This document shows, one piece after another, positions 17,562 to 25,643 of a stretch of DNA of 46,467 nt. This stretch comes from Rhodanobacteraceae bacterium. Its GTDB lineage: Bacteria > Pseudomonadota > Gammaproteobacteria > Xanthomonadales > Rhodanobacteraceae. Location: positions 1 to 46,467 of the forward strand of contig JAACZU010000023.1 in NCBI GenBank assembly GCA_009996615.1, read 5' to 3'. The position numbers and the translations under genes were made by a program. Numbering within the stretch: position 1 is the stretch's first letter; each line of letters begins with the position of its first letter. The notes under the pieces were generated by a model that made no database searches, was not told the DNA's origin, and was given only the letters and a program-made list of their open reading frames with translations.

Positions 17562-18002
17562 TCAGACCGCGTGCGGCGAGGCGCGCGGCACTACCGCCAG
17601 CGTCAGCCGGGCGATGCAGACCAAACGCGCGCGCTCGTCCTCGATGCGGATCTCCCACACCTGCGTCGTGCGGCCCAGGTGCAACGGCCGCGCGGTGCCG
17701 GTGACGACGCCGGCGGTGACCGCGCGCACGTGGTTGGCGTTGATGTCCAGGCCGACCGCCATCTCGTGCACGGCGTCCAAGCACAGGTTGCCGGCGAGGC
17801 TGCCGAGCGATTCGGCCAGCGCGACCGAGGCGCCGCCGTGCAGCAGCCCGAACGGCTGGCGCGTGCGCGAGTCGACCGGCATCGTGCCGCGCAGGAAGTC
17901 CGCGCCGACTTCGGTCACGACCATGCCCAGGTGCTCGACCAGGCAGCCGCGGTTCCACGCGTTGATGCGTTCGAGGTCGGTGGTCTGCTTCCAGATGCTC
18001 AT
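17562..18002 (-). CDS. Hotdog-fold acyl-CoA thioesterase (YdiI/EntH-like)
   Basis: A 146-residue single hotdog domain. FGLLHGGASVALAESLGS contains the glycine-rich helix and the catalytic Glu of the YdiI/PaaI type; LDINANHVRAVTAGVVTGTA and GRTTQVWEIRI are the typical following strands. It should hydrolyse an aromatic or acyl-CoA thioester. In enterics the closest relatives act in menaquinone (MenI) or enterobactin (EntH) synthesis, but Xanthomonadales generally use ubiquinone, so the substrate is open. It ends 4 bp before srkA and diverges from the ferredoxin-reductase gene. Confidence 0.9.
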   Translation of the reverse strand: MSIWKQTTDLERINAWNRGCLVEHLGMVVTEVGADFLRGTMPVDSRTRQPFGLLHGGASVALAESLGSLAGNLCLDAVHEMAVGLDINANHVRAVTAGVVTGTARPLHLGRTTQVWEIRIEDERARLVCIARLTLAVVPRASPHAV

Positions 18003-18152
18003 GCGCGGTCCTGCGGCGAAGGCGGCTGGCCACTATAGCAAGCGCATCGCCGCCCTCTCGCCGACTGCGGGCCGCCACGCGCGCCGGCTGCGGCTTTCCG
18101 CCGCGCGGCCCGGTCGGCGACAATCGCGCCGATTCCCCCTGCGCCGTCCGCC

Positions 18153-19202
18153 GTGTCCCACACCGTCACCCTGCAAGCCAGCGGCAAGTGCTTCCGCGTC
18201 GAGGCCGGCGAGACCGTGCTCGAGGCCGCGCGGCGCGCCGGCCTGGCGCTGCCGTATTCGTGCCTCGCGGGCGTCTGCGGCAGTTGCAAGGCGACGCTGG
18301 TCGAGGGCGAGTGCGTCTATCCGCGCAATCCGCCGAGCGCGCTGAACGCGGCCGAGCGGCTGCGCCACCAGGTGCTGTTGTGCCAGGCGGTGCCGGCCAG
18401 CGACCTGGTGATCGCGGCGCGCGAGGTCGCCTCGGTCGCCGACATCCCGCGCCGCGTGTTCACGCTGAAGCTGGTCTGCAAGAGCCTGCTCGGTCCCGAC
18501 GTCGCGCGCCTGATCCTGGTGACCGCGCGCGGCGAGCGGTTGCGCCGCCTGCCCGGCCAGTACCTCGACGTGCTGCTCGACGACGGCCGCCGGCGCGCGT
18601 TCTCGATCGCCAACGCGCCGCACGACGACACGATCGAGCTGCACGTGCGCCGCGTCGCCGGTGGCGGCTTCACCAGCCGCGTGTTCGACGACCTCGCGCC
18701 GGGCGCGCTGCTGCGCGTGGAAGGCCCGCTCGGCACGTTCGTGCCGCGCGAGGACAGCGAGCGGCCGATGCTGCTGATGGCCGGCGGCACCGGTTTCGCG
18801 CCGGTCAAGGCGCTGATCGAGCATTTCCTGCAGCTCGGCACGCGCCGGCCGATGACGCTGTACTGGGGCGCGCGCACGCCCGACGAGCTGTACCTGCGCG
18901 GCCTGCCCGAGCGCTGGGCGCGCGAGGTACCGACGTTCCGCTTCGTGGCGGTCGTCTCCGATGCCGCGCGCGCGGCCGGCCTGCGCGGCGGCCTCGTGCA
19001 CGAGGCGCTGCTGGAGGACCATCCGGACCTGTCCGGATTCGACGTCTACATGAGCGGGCCGCCAGCGATGATCGACGCCGGCCGCCGCGCGTTCGTCGAC
19101 GCCGGCCTGCCGGAGGAACGGCTGTACTACGATTCGTTCGACTACGCGCCGGACGTGATTGCCGAGATCCTCGGCAACCGCGCCGGCCTCCACGACCTGT
19201 GA
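18153..19202 (+). CDS. 2Fe-2S ferredoxin/FAD/NAD(P)H reductase
   Basis: A 349-residue electron-transfer flavoprotein. Residues 1-90 form a plant-type [2Fe-2S] ferredoxin with Cys37, Cys42, Cys45 and Cys77 (CLAGVCGSC...LLC). Residues about 95-200 form the FAD-binding barrel (RRAFSIANAP), and residues 205-330 the NAD(P)H domain (MLLMAGGTGFAPVKALIEHF, VYMSGPPAMI). This order matches CDP-6-deoxy-3,4-glucoseen reductase-like and NAD(P)H-flavin reductase (Fre/UbiB-neighbour) proteins of gammaproteobacteria. The partner enzyme is unknown. Translation starts at GTG 18153. The DUF2845 gene follows 17 bp downstream. Confidence 0.93.
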   Translation: MSHTVTLQASGKCFRVEAGETVLEAARRAGLALPYSCLAGVCGSCKATLVEGECVYPRNPPSALNAAERLRHQVLLCQAVPASDLVIAAREVASVADIPRRVFTLKLVCKSLLGPDVARLILVTARGERLRRLPGQYLDVLLDDGRRRAFSIANAPHDDTIELHVRRVAGGGFTSRVFDDLAPGALLRVEGPLGTFVPREDSERPMLLMAGGTGFAPVKALIEHFLQLGTRRPMTLYWGARTPDELYLRGLPERWAREVPTFRFVAVVSDAARAAGLRGGLVHEALLEDHPDLSGFDVYMSGPPAMIDAGRRAFVDAGLPEERLYYDSFDYAPDVIAEILGNRAGLHDL

Positions 19203-19219
19203 CGCTGCCTGGAGTCGCG

Positions 19220-19786
19220 ATGCGCCGTCCCCTGCTGCTCGTGTCGATGCTGTTGCTGGCCAGCCCCGCCGCCCACGCGATGCGCTGCGGCAACGCGCTC
19301 GTCGGCGACGGCATGCAGGACGTGCAGGTGCGCGCGCGCTGCGGCGAGCCGTTCTGGATCGACCGCTACGCGAACGTCGAGGTGCTCGGCGCGCGCGGAC
19401 CGCTCGAACGCCAGCGCGAGGTGCAGTTCGACGTGTGGTACTACAACTTCGGTCCGCGCCAGCTGATGCGCCGCCTCGTGTTCCGCGACGGCGTGCTGCT
19501 GCGCGAGGACACGCTCGGCTACGGCGTCGAGGCGATCGGCGTCGACTGCGCGCCGAACCGCGTGCTGGCCGACCTCAGCGTCGGCGAGCTGGTCGCGCTT
19601 TGCGGTACGCCGGCGAGCCGGCGCGACCTGTCCGAGACGCTCGTGCGGCGGCCGGCGCCGGGCGTCGAGCTGTGGCGCGACCGCCGCCACGAAGAATGGC
19701 TATACGACTTCGGCGACGCGCGCCTGCTGCGCCGCGTGCAGCTGGTCGACGGCCGCGTGACCGCGGTCGACGCGCTGCCGCGCTAG
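19220..19786 (+). CDS. DUF2845 periplasmic protein
   Basis: A 188-residue exported protein of unknown function. The N-terminus MRRPLLLVSMLLLASPAAHA is a Sec signal peptide with an AHA-type cleavage site. The mature part has paired blocks, each with a Cys followed by a G-P/T turn (RARCGEPFWIDRY and VALCGTPASRRDL) and each leading to a strand ending in a Tyr-x-F motif (WYYNFGPRQL, WLYDFGDARLL). This is the duplicated layout of the DUF2845 family. The 17-bp gap and shared strand suggest cotranscription with the reductase. Confidence 0.85.
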   Translation: MRRPLLLVSMLLLASPAAHAMRCGNALVGDGMQDVQVRARCGEPFWIDRYANVEVLGARGPLERQREVQFDVWYYNFGPRQLMRRLVFRDGVLLREDTLGYGVEAIGVDCAPNRVLADLSVGELVALCGTPASRRDLSETLVRRPAPGVELWRDRRHEEWLYDFGDARLLRRVQLVDGRVTAVDALPR

Positions 19787-19805
19787 CGCGGGCAGTGGGA
19801 CCGAC

Positions 19806-19907
19806 GGAAGCCGCGATGCTTTGCGGGCGCGTCGAAACACCATCCCCACCCAACCCTCCCCTTGAAGGGGAGGGCTGAAAAGCACCGCGACTGAAGTCGC
19901 TCCTGCG
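19806..19907. repeat. Composite repeat: inverted REP pair enclosing CCCTCCCC hairpin
   Basis: Left arm GGAAGCCGCGATGCTTTGCG (from 19806) and right arm CGCGACTGAAGTCGCTCCTG (near 19886) are facing members of the GGAGCGGCTTCAGCCGCGATGC family. Between them sits the 47-bp CCCTCCCC-TTGA-GGGGAGGG unit (19837-19883), identical but for one base to 4881-4927. One repeat therefore appears nested in another. The gap 19787-19938 has no gene. Confidence 0.85.
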
Positions 19908-19938
19908 CGGGAAGTCCGGGCGGCCCCTACCCGCCCGC

Positions 19939-21198
19939 TCAGCGCGCGCCGGGCAGGCGCGGCACGCCGTGTTCGCTACGCTCCTCGAACGCGAGCGGGT
20001 GCGTGTCGACGTCGCCGCGTGCAGGCGGCGCGAGCGGCACGCTCGCATCGCCGCGCGCGACGCGCAGCGCGTTGGCGTAGCACGTGGCCGCGGCGGCGGC
20101 GTCACCGGCGCCGGCACGGCAGTCGCCGAGGACCTCCCACGCGGCCGGCGACTCGGCTGCGGCGAGCGCGCGCTCGAGCACGTCCTCGGCTTGCGGCCAT
20201 TGCGCCTGCTGGACGTATAGACGGCCAAGCGTGGTCAGCAGCGAGGCGCTGTTCGGCGCGAGCGCGAGCCAGCCCTCGGCCTTGCGTGTGCGCGCCGGCA
20301 GCTCGGCCGCACCGAGCTCGCCGTAGACCGCGGCGAGCTCGTCGCTCCACTCGCGCCGCTGCGCCGACTCGATCTCGTCCAGCGCCGCCAGCGGTTCGTC
20401 GAGCGCGGCGGCGCGGCGCGCGAACGCGGCGATCAGCTCCGGGCGCCGGCGCTGCGCGCGGCTGGCGCCGCTCCACAGTGCACGCAGCCGGCCGGCGTCG
20501 GGCGCCGCGGCGAGCGCGGCGGCGAGCACGCGCGTCTCCAGCGCGGCCAGCGTGTCCGCGGTCAGCGACTGGCTGCGCGCCAGCGCCGGCAACGCGTCGA
20601 GCGCGGCCTGCGGATCGCCCTCGGCGAGTGCGGCATCGACCAGCAGGCGCGCGCCGCGCAGCGACAGCGCGTCGCCGGCGGCGTTCTGCTTCAGCAGCGC
20701 GAGCGCCTCGGCTTGGCGCCCCTGGTCGAGCAGGAAGCGCGCGCGCAGGCCATCGGCGGCGCGGCGGCCGCGTTCGCCGACCTCGTCGAGGGCGGCGCTG
20801 GCGCGCTCCTCGGCGCCGCGTTCGTGCGCGGCGCGCGCCAGCACGAGCAGCGCCGGCGTGCGGAACGCGTCGTGGCCGGCTGCCTTGGCGAGCTGGCGTT
20901 CGGCCTGGGCATAGTCGCCCTCGGCGAACGCGGTCAGGCCGGTAGCGAGGCGCTCGCGGCCGCGCCGCCGCACCGAGCGCCCCCAGGCGCGGAACGGCCA
21001 GCGCAGCAGGCGCCACACGATCTCGATGGCGGCCCACAGCAGGATCAGGAAGGCGACCGCGACGACGACGCTGGTCTCGATCGTGGTGCCGCGGATGCGC
21101 AGTTGCAGGGTGCCCGGATCGGCGGCGAGCCAGTGCCACGCGAGCGCGGCGACCACCGCGACGACCAGCAGCAGCGCGACGGTGCGCCAGATCCTCAT
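19939..21198 (-). CDS. hemY: HemY, TPR membrane protein of haem operon
   Basis: A 419-residue inner-membrane protein. Two N-terminal membrane helices (residues about 5-25 and 43-65: TVALLLVVAVVAALAW and VVVAVAFLILLWAAIEIVW) are followed by a basic stretch and a TPR-rich helical domain. This is the HemY layout found downstream of hemX in gammaproteobacteria; it is not the protoporphyrinogen oxidase also called HemY. Its exact role in tetrapyrrole synthesis is unclear. The start overlaps the hemX stop by 4 bp (ATGA). The C-terminal tail is Pro/Arg-rich and variable. Confidence 0.93.
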   Translation of the reverse strand: MRIWRTVALLLVVAVVAALAWHWLAADPGTLQLRIRGTTIETSVVVAVAFLILLWAAIEIVWRLLRWPFRAWGRSVRRRGRERLATGLTAFAEGDYAQAERQLAKAAGHDAFRTPALLVLARAAHERGAEERASAALDEVGERGRRAADGLRARFLLDQGRQAEALALLKQNAAGDALSLRGARLLVDAALAEGDPQAALDALPALARSQSLTADTLAALETRVLAAALAAAPDAGRLRALWSGASRAQRRRPELIAAFARRAAALDEPLAALDEIESAQRREWSDELAAVYGELGAAELPARTRKAEGWLALAPNSASLLTTLGRLYVQQAQWPQAEDVLERALAAAESPAAWEVLGDCRAGAGDAAAAATCYANALRVARGDASVPLAPPARGDVDTHPLAFEERSEHGVPRLPGAR

Positions 21199-22289
21199 GG
21201 CGTATGACCGGCGTCGGCCGGCACGTCCTGCGGCGGCGCCGACCGCGCGGCCGGCGGCTGCGCCAGCGCGCGCGTCGCGCGCAGGTTGCGCAGCTCCTTC
21301 AGCGCACTGCCGAGTTCGGGCAGTGCCGGCGCCAACGGCGCGGCTTCGAGGCGGTCGAGCTCGGCCAGCGCGGCCCGGGTCGCGTCGGCGCCGGGGTCGA
21401 ACGCGGCGGCTATGCCGGCGCGCGCACGCGCCAGCGCGGCCTTGTATGCGTCCGGCTCGCGCGCGAGCAGCGCGGCCTCGGCGCTGCGCAGGTCGAGCGC
21501 GGCGAGCGAGCGGGTCAGGCCGAGGTCGCGCTCGCCGAACGGAGCGTTGTCGGTGCCGTGGCTGATGCGCACGAACTGGCCGAGGAAACGCTGCCAGCGC
21601 GAGGCCGGCGCCTCCTCGCCGCCGCCCGCGCCCGGCGGCGGCAGCCTGGCCAAGCTCGCGCGCACGCGCTCGAGCGCGGCCAGCGCGGCCTGCGTCTGGA
21701 CCGGCTTGCTCGCTTCCAGCGCGTGCAGTTCGGCGGTGATGGTCTGGCGCACCGAGGTGAACAGCGGATCCTCGGCCGCCGCCAGCGCCGAGTCGGCCAG
21801 TCGGTAGGCGGCGATCGCGGCCTGCGCGTCGTGGAACAGCACGAGGCGCTCCTGCGCCTGCTGCAGCACGAACTCGGCCTCGTTGATCGCGAGCGCGTCG
21901 CGGCCGCTCTGGCGCTGCTCGGCGAGGTTGGCGACCGCGTCCTCGAGATGGCGCGAGCGCTCGCTGAGCGCGAGCAGTTCCTCGCGCACGCTGCGGTTGA
22001 CGCTGTCGGCATCGGACAGGCGCGCGCGCAGGCTGTCCATGTCGCGCTTGCGCTGCTCGCCGGCGCGGGCCAGTTCATCGATGCGCGCAGTCAGCTCGGC
22101 GCGCACCTGCGCCTGCGCGTCGGTCTCGCCGCGCGCCAGCATTTCGACGCGCCAGACCGCATAGCCGGCCGCAGCGAGCGCAAGCAGCGCGGGCAGCCAG
22201 GCCAGGCCCGACCCCTTGCGCGGCGCGGGCGCGGCGCGTGGAGCCGGCTCATCGGTCAGGACGGGCGCGCGCGGGAGGTCTTCGCTCAT
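21195..22289 (-). CDS. hemX: HemX, membrane-anchored uroporphyrinogen operon protein
   Basis: A 364-residue protein with a short Pro/Arg-rich cytoplasmic head, one membrane helix (residues about 28-47, GLAWLPALLALAAAGYAVW), then a long coiled coil (about 55-125, RAELTARIDELARAGEQRKR) and the conserved HemX core (NEAEFVLQQAQERLVLFHDA, EDPLFTSVRQTITAELHALE). It is annotated as a uroporphyrin-III C-methyltransferase-like protein in many genomes, but it lacks the methyltransferase domain of CysG. The start at 22289 (MSEDLPRAPV) is chosen after a Shine-Dalgarno-free region; two other Mets lie just upstream. It is coupled to hemY by a 4-bp overlap. Confidence 0.92.
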   Translation of the reverse strand: MSEDLPRAPVLTDEPAPRAAPAPRKGSGLAWLPALLALAAAGYAVWRVEMLARGETDAQAQVRAELTARIDELARAGEQRKRDMDSLRARLSDADSVNRSVREELLALSERSRHLEDAVANLAEQRQSGRDALAINEAEFVLQQAQERLVLFHDAQAAIAAYRLADSALAAAEDPLFTSVRQTITAELHALEASKPVQTQAALAALERVRASLARLPPPGAGGGEEAPASRWQRFLGQFVRISHGTDNAPFGERDLGLTRSLAALDLRSAEAALLAREPDAYKAALARARAGIAAAFDPGADATRAALAELDRLEAAPLAPALPELGSALKELRNLRATRALAQPPAARSAPPQDVPADAGHTP

Positions 22290-22370
22290 GCTGCGCATGC
22301 TAACGGAACTGCGCGCGCGCGGCAGCATCTGGGACTTTTGGATTACGCCCCGCCCGCGGGTTGCTCCCCG

Positions 22371-22397
22371 TGCGGGAGCGCCGGCAGGCGCGATGCG
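22371..22397. repeat. Half-copy of GGAGCG repeat between hemD and hemX
   Basis: TGCGGGAGCGCCGGCAGGCG followed by CGATGCG resembles one arm of the repeat at 42972-43038. The 175-bp gap between hemD and hemX contains no gene, so the haem genes are not tightly packed here. Confidence 0.5.
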
Positions 22398-22464
22398 ATT
22401 CCGCCGCGTTCGCGCCCAGCAACGATGCGGTGCGGTCGCCGCCAGCGGCAGCGGGTCGGGCGGG

Positions 22465-23247
22465 TTACAGGCGGTGCCGCGCCAGCGCACGCGCGGCGGC
22501 GGCGAGCAGGTCCGCGCTCAGCGCCGACGCAGCCTCGGTCACGTCGGTGAAACCGTGTGTGCGCGCCAGCTCCGCCAGGCGCGCGCTGCTGGCGACGACC
22601 AGCTGCGTGCGCAGGCGCTCCAGCAGCGGCGGTGGCAGCAGCGCGACGAGATGGCCGAGCGCCTCGGCGCTCGACAGCGGCAGCAGCAGCGGCGCGGCGG
22701 CCTGCGCCAGCGCGTCGAAATGGCGCCGGGTCAGGCGCGGCGGCGCACGTTCGTACACATGGATCGGCACGACCTCGGCGCCGCGCGCGCGCAGCGTCGG
22801 CGCGATCAGGTCGCGCCCGCCGGGCGCGCCGACCAGCGCGTAGCGGTGGCCGCGCACGTCGGCGAAGTCGGGCAGCGCGAGCAGGCCTTCGCTGTCGGCG
22901 CGCTCGCGCGGCGCGTGGCCGCGCAGGCCATGGCGCGCGAGCGCGCGCACGGTGCCGGCGCCGACGCCGAATGCCGCCGGCACGTGCAGCGCCGGCAGCA
23001 GCGCGAACGCACGCGCGACCGCGACCGGGCTGACGAAGATCGCGCCGTCGAACGCCGCCGCGGCGCGCAGCGCGGCACGCGCGGCATCGGCGTCGGCCGG
23101 CGGCCGCAGCGACAGGCCGGGCAGCGCCACGATCGCGGCGCCGAGCGCGCGCGCGCGCCGCGCGAACGCGGCGCCGTGCCCGGCCGGGCGCGTCACGAGG
23201 ACGGTCGCGCCGGCCAGCGGCGCGGACGGGGAATCGACGTTGGCCAT
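22465..23247 (-). CDS. hemD: Uroporphyrinogen-III synthase
   Basis: Closes hydroxymethylbilane to uroporphyrinogen III with inversion of ring D. The 260-residue sequence has the low-conservation two-domain HemD pattern: VLVTRPAGHGAAFARRARAL at the N-terminus (residues 16-35), DGAIFVSPVAVARAF, GVGAGTVRALARHG, and ELARTHGFTDVTEA at the C-terminus. Context supports the call: hemX and hemY follow on the same strand. hemC, which normally precedes hemD, is absent; a divergent thioesterase gene occupies that place. Confidence 0.9.
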   Translation of the reverse strand: MANVDSPSAPLAGATVLVTRPAGHGAAFARRARALGAAIVALPGLSLRPPADADAARAALRAAAAFDGAIFVSPVAVARAFALLPALHVPAAFGVGAGTVRALARHGLRGHAPRERADSEGLLALPDFADVRGHRYALVGAPGGRDLIAPTLRARGAEVVPIHVYERAPPRLTRRHFDALAQAAAPLLLPLSSAEALGHLVALLPPPLLERLRTQLVVASSARLAELARTHGFTDVTEAASALSADLLAAAARALARHRL

Positions 23248-23343
23248 GGTCCTCGCTGGCAGGGACGACGCGGCCGCCGATCATACTTGAGCGCGTTGGC
23301 GCGACTGCGCACACTGCCGTGCCCCGCTGCCGCCGACCGCCGC

Positions 23344-23844
23344 ATGTCCACCGTCCCCACCTCCCCCGATGCGCCGCTCGCCCGCGCCGCCGCGCTGACC
23401 CGCGAGCTCCTCGCCGACATCCCGCTGACGCGCGCGATGGCGCTGTCGGTCGCCGCCTGCGACGGCGACACGCTGACCCTGGCCGCGCCGCTGGCGCCGA
23501 ACATCAACGACAAGGGCTGCGCGTTCGGCGGCAGCCTGGCCAGCCTGATGACGCTGGCCGGCTGGGGCCTGGTCAAGCTCGCCTGCGATGCGCGCGGGCT
23601 GGCCTGCGAGATCTACGTCAGGGACAGCGCGATCCGCTACCTGGCGCCGGTGTGGCAGGACTTCCACGCGGTCGCGCGGCTGGCCGAGGGCGAGTCGTTC
23701 GACGCGTTCTTCGCGGCGCTGGCGCAGCGCGGCAAGGGCCGCCTGCGCGTGACCTGCGCGGTGCCGCTGGCCGACGGTGGCGAGGCGGCCACGCTGGACG
23801 CGCACTTCGTCGCGCTGGCCCCGTCCGACGCCAATCAAGGTTAA
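23344..23844 (+). CDS. YiiD-type thioesterase-domain protein
   Basis: A 166-residue hotdog-like protein of the YiiD C-terminal (thioesterase_put) family. Signatures are ELLADIPLTRAMALSVAACD, LAPNINDKGCAFGGSLASLM (the conserved N-x-N-D/H-x-G-C-x-F-G-G-S-L), and SAIRYLAPV. The E. coli relative carries an additional N-terminal acetyltransferase domain, which is missing here. Substrate unknown. Start ATG at 23344 diverges from hemD with 96 bp between them. Confidence 0.9.
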   Translation: MSTVPTSPDAPLARAAALTRELLADIPLTRAMALSVAACDGDTLTLAAPLAPNINDKGCAFGGSLASLMTLAGWGLVKLACDARGLACEIYVRDSAIRYLAPVWQDFHAVARLAEGESFDAFFAALAQRGKGRLRVTCAVPLADGGEAATLDAHFVALAPSDANQG

Positions 23845-23907
23845 TTGGCGCGCTGACGCGTGCGGCGCCTTGCGGCACAATCACCGCCCCTGTGCCGGAG
23901 GATCGCC

Positions 23908-24333
23908 ATGCGCCGCCCCCTGATCGGACTGCTGCTGATGCTGTCGTGCGCGCTGCTGGGCGCCTGTGCGACCGAGAAGATGCGCTCGAAGCAGACCGTC
24001 CTCGACGAGACGCTGCGCTCGTACGCGGCGACGATCCGCTGGGGTGACATCGAGCGCGCGCAGGCGTTCCTCGACCCGAAGCTGCGCGAGACGCTGGCGC
24101 CGAGCGCGCTGGACCTGGCGCGCTACCGCCAGGTCGCGGTCAGCGGCTACAGCGAGCAGCCGGCCACGCCGGTCGGCGACAACGAGGTGCACCAGCTGGT
24201 GCAGATCGAGCTGGTCAACCTCAACACGCAGAGCGCGCGCAGCATCCTCGACCGCCAGGTCTGGCGCTACGACGAGGCCAGCAAGCGCTGGTGGCTGGTG
24301 TCGGGCCTGCCGGACATCAGCCGCAAGGAGTGA
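23908..24333 (+). CDS. Predicted lipoprotein of unknown function
   Basis: A 141-residue protein with a lipoprotein signal (MRRPLIGLLLMLSCALLGAC, lipobox LLGAC). The mature part has an NTF2-like feel: a helical start (LDETLRSYAATIRWGDIERA, residues about 32-51) followed by strands and WWLVSGLPD at the C-terminus. I do not recognise a named family. The ATG at 23908 is preceded by a good Shine-Dalgarno (CCGGAGGATCGCC). It stands alone between the thioesterase and rhodanese genes. Confidence 0.85.
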   Translation: MRRPLIGLLLMLSCALLGACATEKMRSKQTVLDETLRSYAATIRWGDIERAQAFLDPKLRETLAPSALDLARYRQVAVSGYSEQPATPVGDNEVHQLVQIELVNLNTQSARSILDRQVWRYDEASKRWWLVSGLPDISRKE

Positions 24334-24366
24334 TGCGGGGCGCGGTTCGCCGGAAGGCCGGCTCTT

Positions 24367-24398
24367 CCGAATCCCGAATCCCGAGTCCCCAATCCCGG
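24367..24398. repeat. Short degenerate tandem repeat AATCCCG
   Basis: CCGAATCCCGAATCCCGAGT then CCCCAATCCCGG: four to five imperfect copies of a 7-8 bp unit (AATCCCG). Arrays of this exact type are scattered in Xanthomonas-group intergenic DNA. It lies between the lipoprotein and rhodanese genes. Confidence 0.8.
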
Positions 24399-24467
24399 CT
24401 TCTTTGCCACACCCGCCGCGCTCCGCGATAATCCGCGGCCGCGTCATCACGCCCTCCTGCACCTTCC

Positions 24468-24911
24468 ATGTCCGACTTCCTGCACCGCCTGCCCGAGTTC
24501 CTCGGCAATCATCTCTACCTGACGCTCGCCTTCGTCGGCGTGCTGATCGCGCTGGTCGTGGTCGAGGTGCAGCGCTTCACGCGCGGCTACACCGCGCTGA
24601 CGCCGGCCGGCCTGACCCAGCTGATCAACCGCGAGAACGCGCTGCTGATCGACCTGTCGAGCCTGGCCGACTTCGAGAAGGGCCACATCCCCGGCGCGCG
24701 CCAGGTCGCGCTGAGCCAGTTCGACCCGGAAAGCAAAGACCTGGCCAAGGCCAAGGACCTGCCGGTCGCGCTGGTGTGCCGCAGCGGCCAGACCTCGGCG
24801 CAGGCTGCGCAGCGGCTGAAGAAGGCCGGCTTCAGCCGCGTCTTCTGGCTCGAAGGCGGCCTCGGCGCGTGGGCCGAGGCGCAGATGCCGCTGGCCAAGG
24901 GCCGCGCCTGA
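24468..24911 (+). CDS. Membrane-anchored rhodanese-like protein (YibN type)
   Basis: A 147-residue sulfurtransferase-like protein. One N-terminal membrane helix (residues about 16-34, LYLTLAFVGVLIALVVVEV) is followed by a rhodanese domain with ENALLIDLSSLADFEKGHIP and the active loop VCRSGQTS (Cys104). E. coli YibN sits at the same place beside grxC and secB. Here grxC is missing: secB follows directly 89 bp downstream. The role is unknown; association with the Sec/YidC insertion machinery has been suggested for YibN. Confidence 0.92.
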   Translation: MSDFLHRLPEFLGNHLYLTLAFVGVLIALVVVEVQRFTRGYTALTPAGLTQLINRENALLIDLSSLADFEKGHIPGARQVALSQFDPESKDLAKAKDLPVALVCRSGQTSAQAAQRLKKAGFSRVFWLEGGLGAWAEAQMPLAKGRA

Positions 24912-25000
24912 CACGCGCGTCGGCGCGCCCGGCCGCCGTGCGCGGCCGGCGTGTCCGTGGAATAATCGTTCTCCTTTTTTCCTTCACGATGGGCAATACC

Positions 25001-25501
25001 ATGGCAGAGAACTCCTCCGGCGCGACCAACGGTCAGACGCCCCCGCAGCAGGCCCAGGCGCAGCTGACGCTGCAGCGCATCTACGTGAAGGACCTGTCCT
25101 TCGAGGCGCCGGGCGCACCGCAGATCTTCCAGCAGCAGGGCCAGCCGAACGTCGAGCTGAACCTGAGCCAGCGCGTCGCGCAGATCGCCGAGGACACCTT
25201 CGAGGTCGTGCTCAGCGTGACCGCGACCTGCAAGGTCGAGGACAAGACCGCCTACCTCGCCGAGGTCCACCAAGCCGGCATCTTCGGCCTGTCCGGCTTC
25301 GACGACCAGGGCCGCGACGCGGTGCTGGCGACGTACTGCCCGAACGTGCTGTTCCCGTACGTGCGCCAGTCGGTGTCGGACCTGGTGCAGAACGGCGGCT
25401 TCCCGCCGTTCTTCCTGCAGCCGATCAACTTCGACGCGCTGTACGCCGAGCAGCTGCGCCGCCGCGCCGATGCCGGCGCCGGCGAAGGCGCGCACGCCTG
25501 A
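25001..25501 (+). CDS. secB: Protein-export chaperone SecB
   Basis: Tetrameric cytoplasmic chaperone that keeps preproteins unfolded and hands them to SecA. Diagnostic stretches are [59 protein letters not shown] and [20 protein letters not shown]. From ATG 25001 it is 166 residues ([10 protein letters not shown]); an ATG at 24989 adds four residues and cannot be excluded because no strong Shine-Dalgarno separates them. The low-conservation N-terminus (Gln/Thr/Ala-rich) is normal for xanthomonad SecB. gpsA follows after 142 bp. Confidence 0.97.
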   Translation: MAENSSGATNGQTPPQQAQAQLTLQRIYVKDLSFEAPGAPQIFQQQGQPNVELNLSQRVAQIAEDTFEVVLSVTATCKVEDKTAYLAEVHQAGIFGLSGFDDQGRDAVLATYCPNVLFPYVRQSVSDLVQNGGFPPFFLQPINFDALYAEQLRRRADAGAGEGAHA

Positions 25502-25643
25502 TCGGTCGCATCGTGCAAATGACGGCACGCCACGTTCCGCATTTGCCCAGCGGGTCCGGCCTGTGGCCGGGCCCGTCGCCGTCGCGTGCGCCGCTGCCGG
25601 CGTACGCACGGCACATCTCCCCGAATTTCCTTTCCGCGGCGCG

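Noticed and set aside
24989-25000. Extended SecB start (MGNTMAEN)
   Set aside because: Possible, but the start at 25001 fits typical SecB N-termini better; kept only as an alternative.
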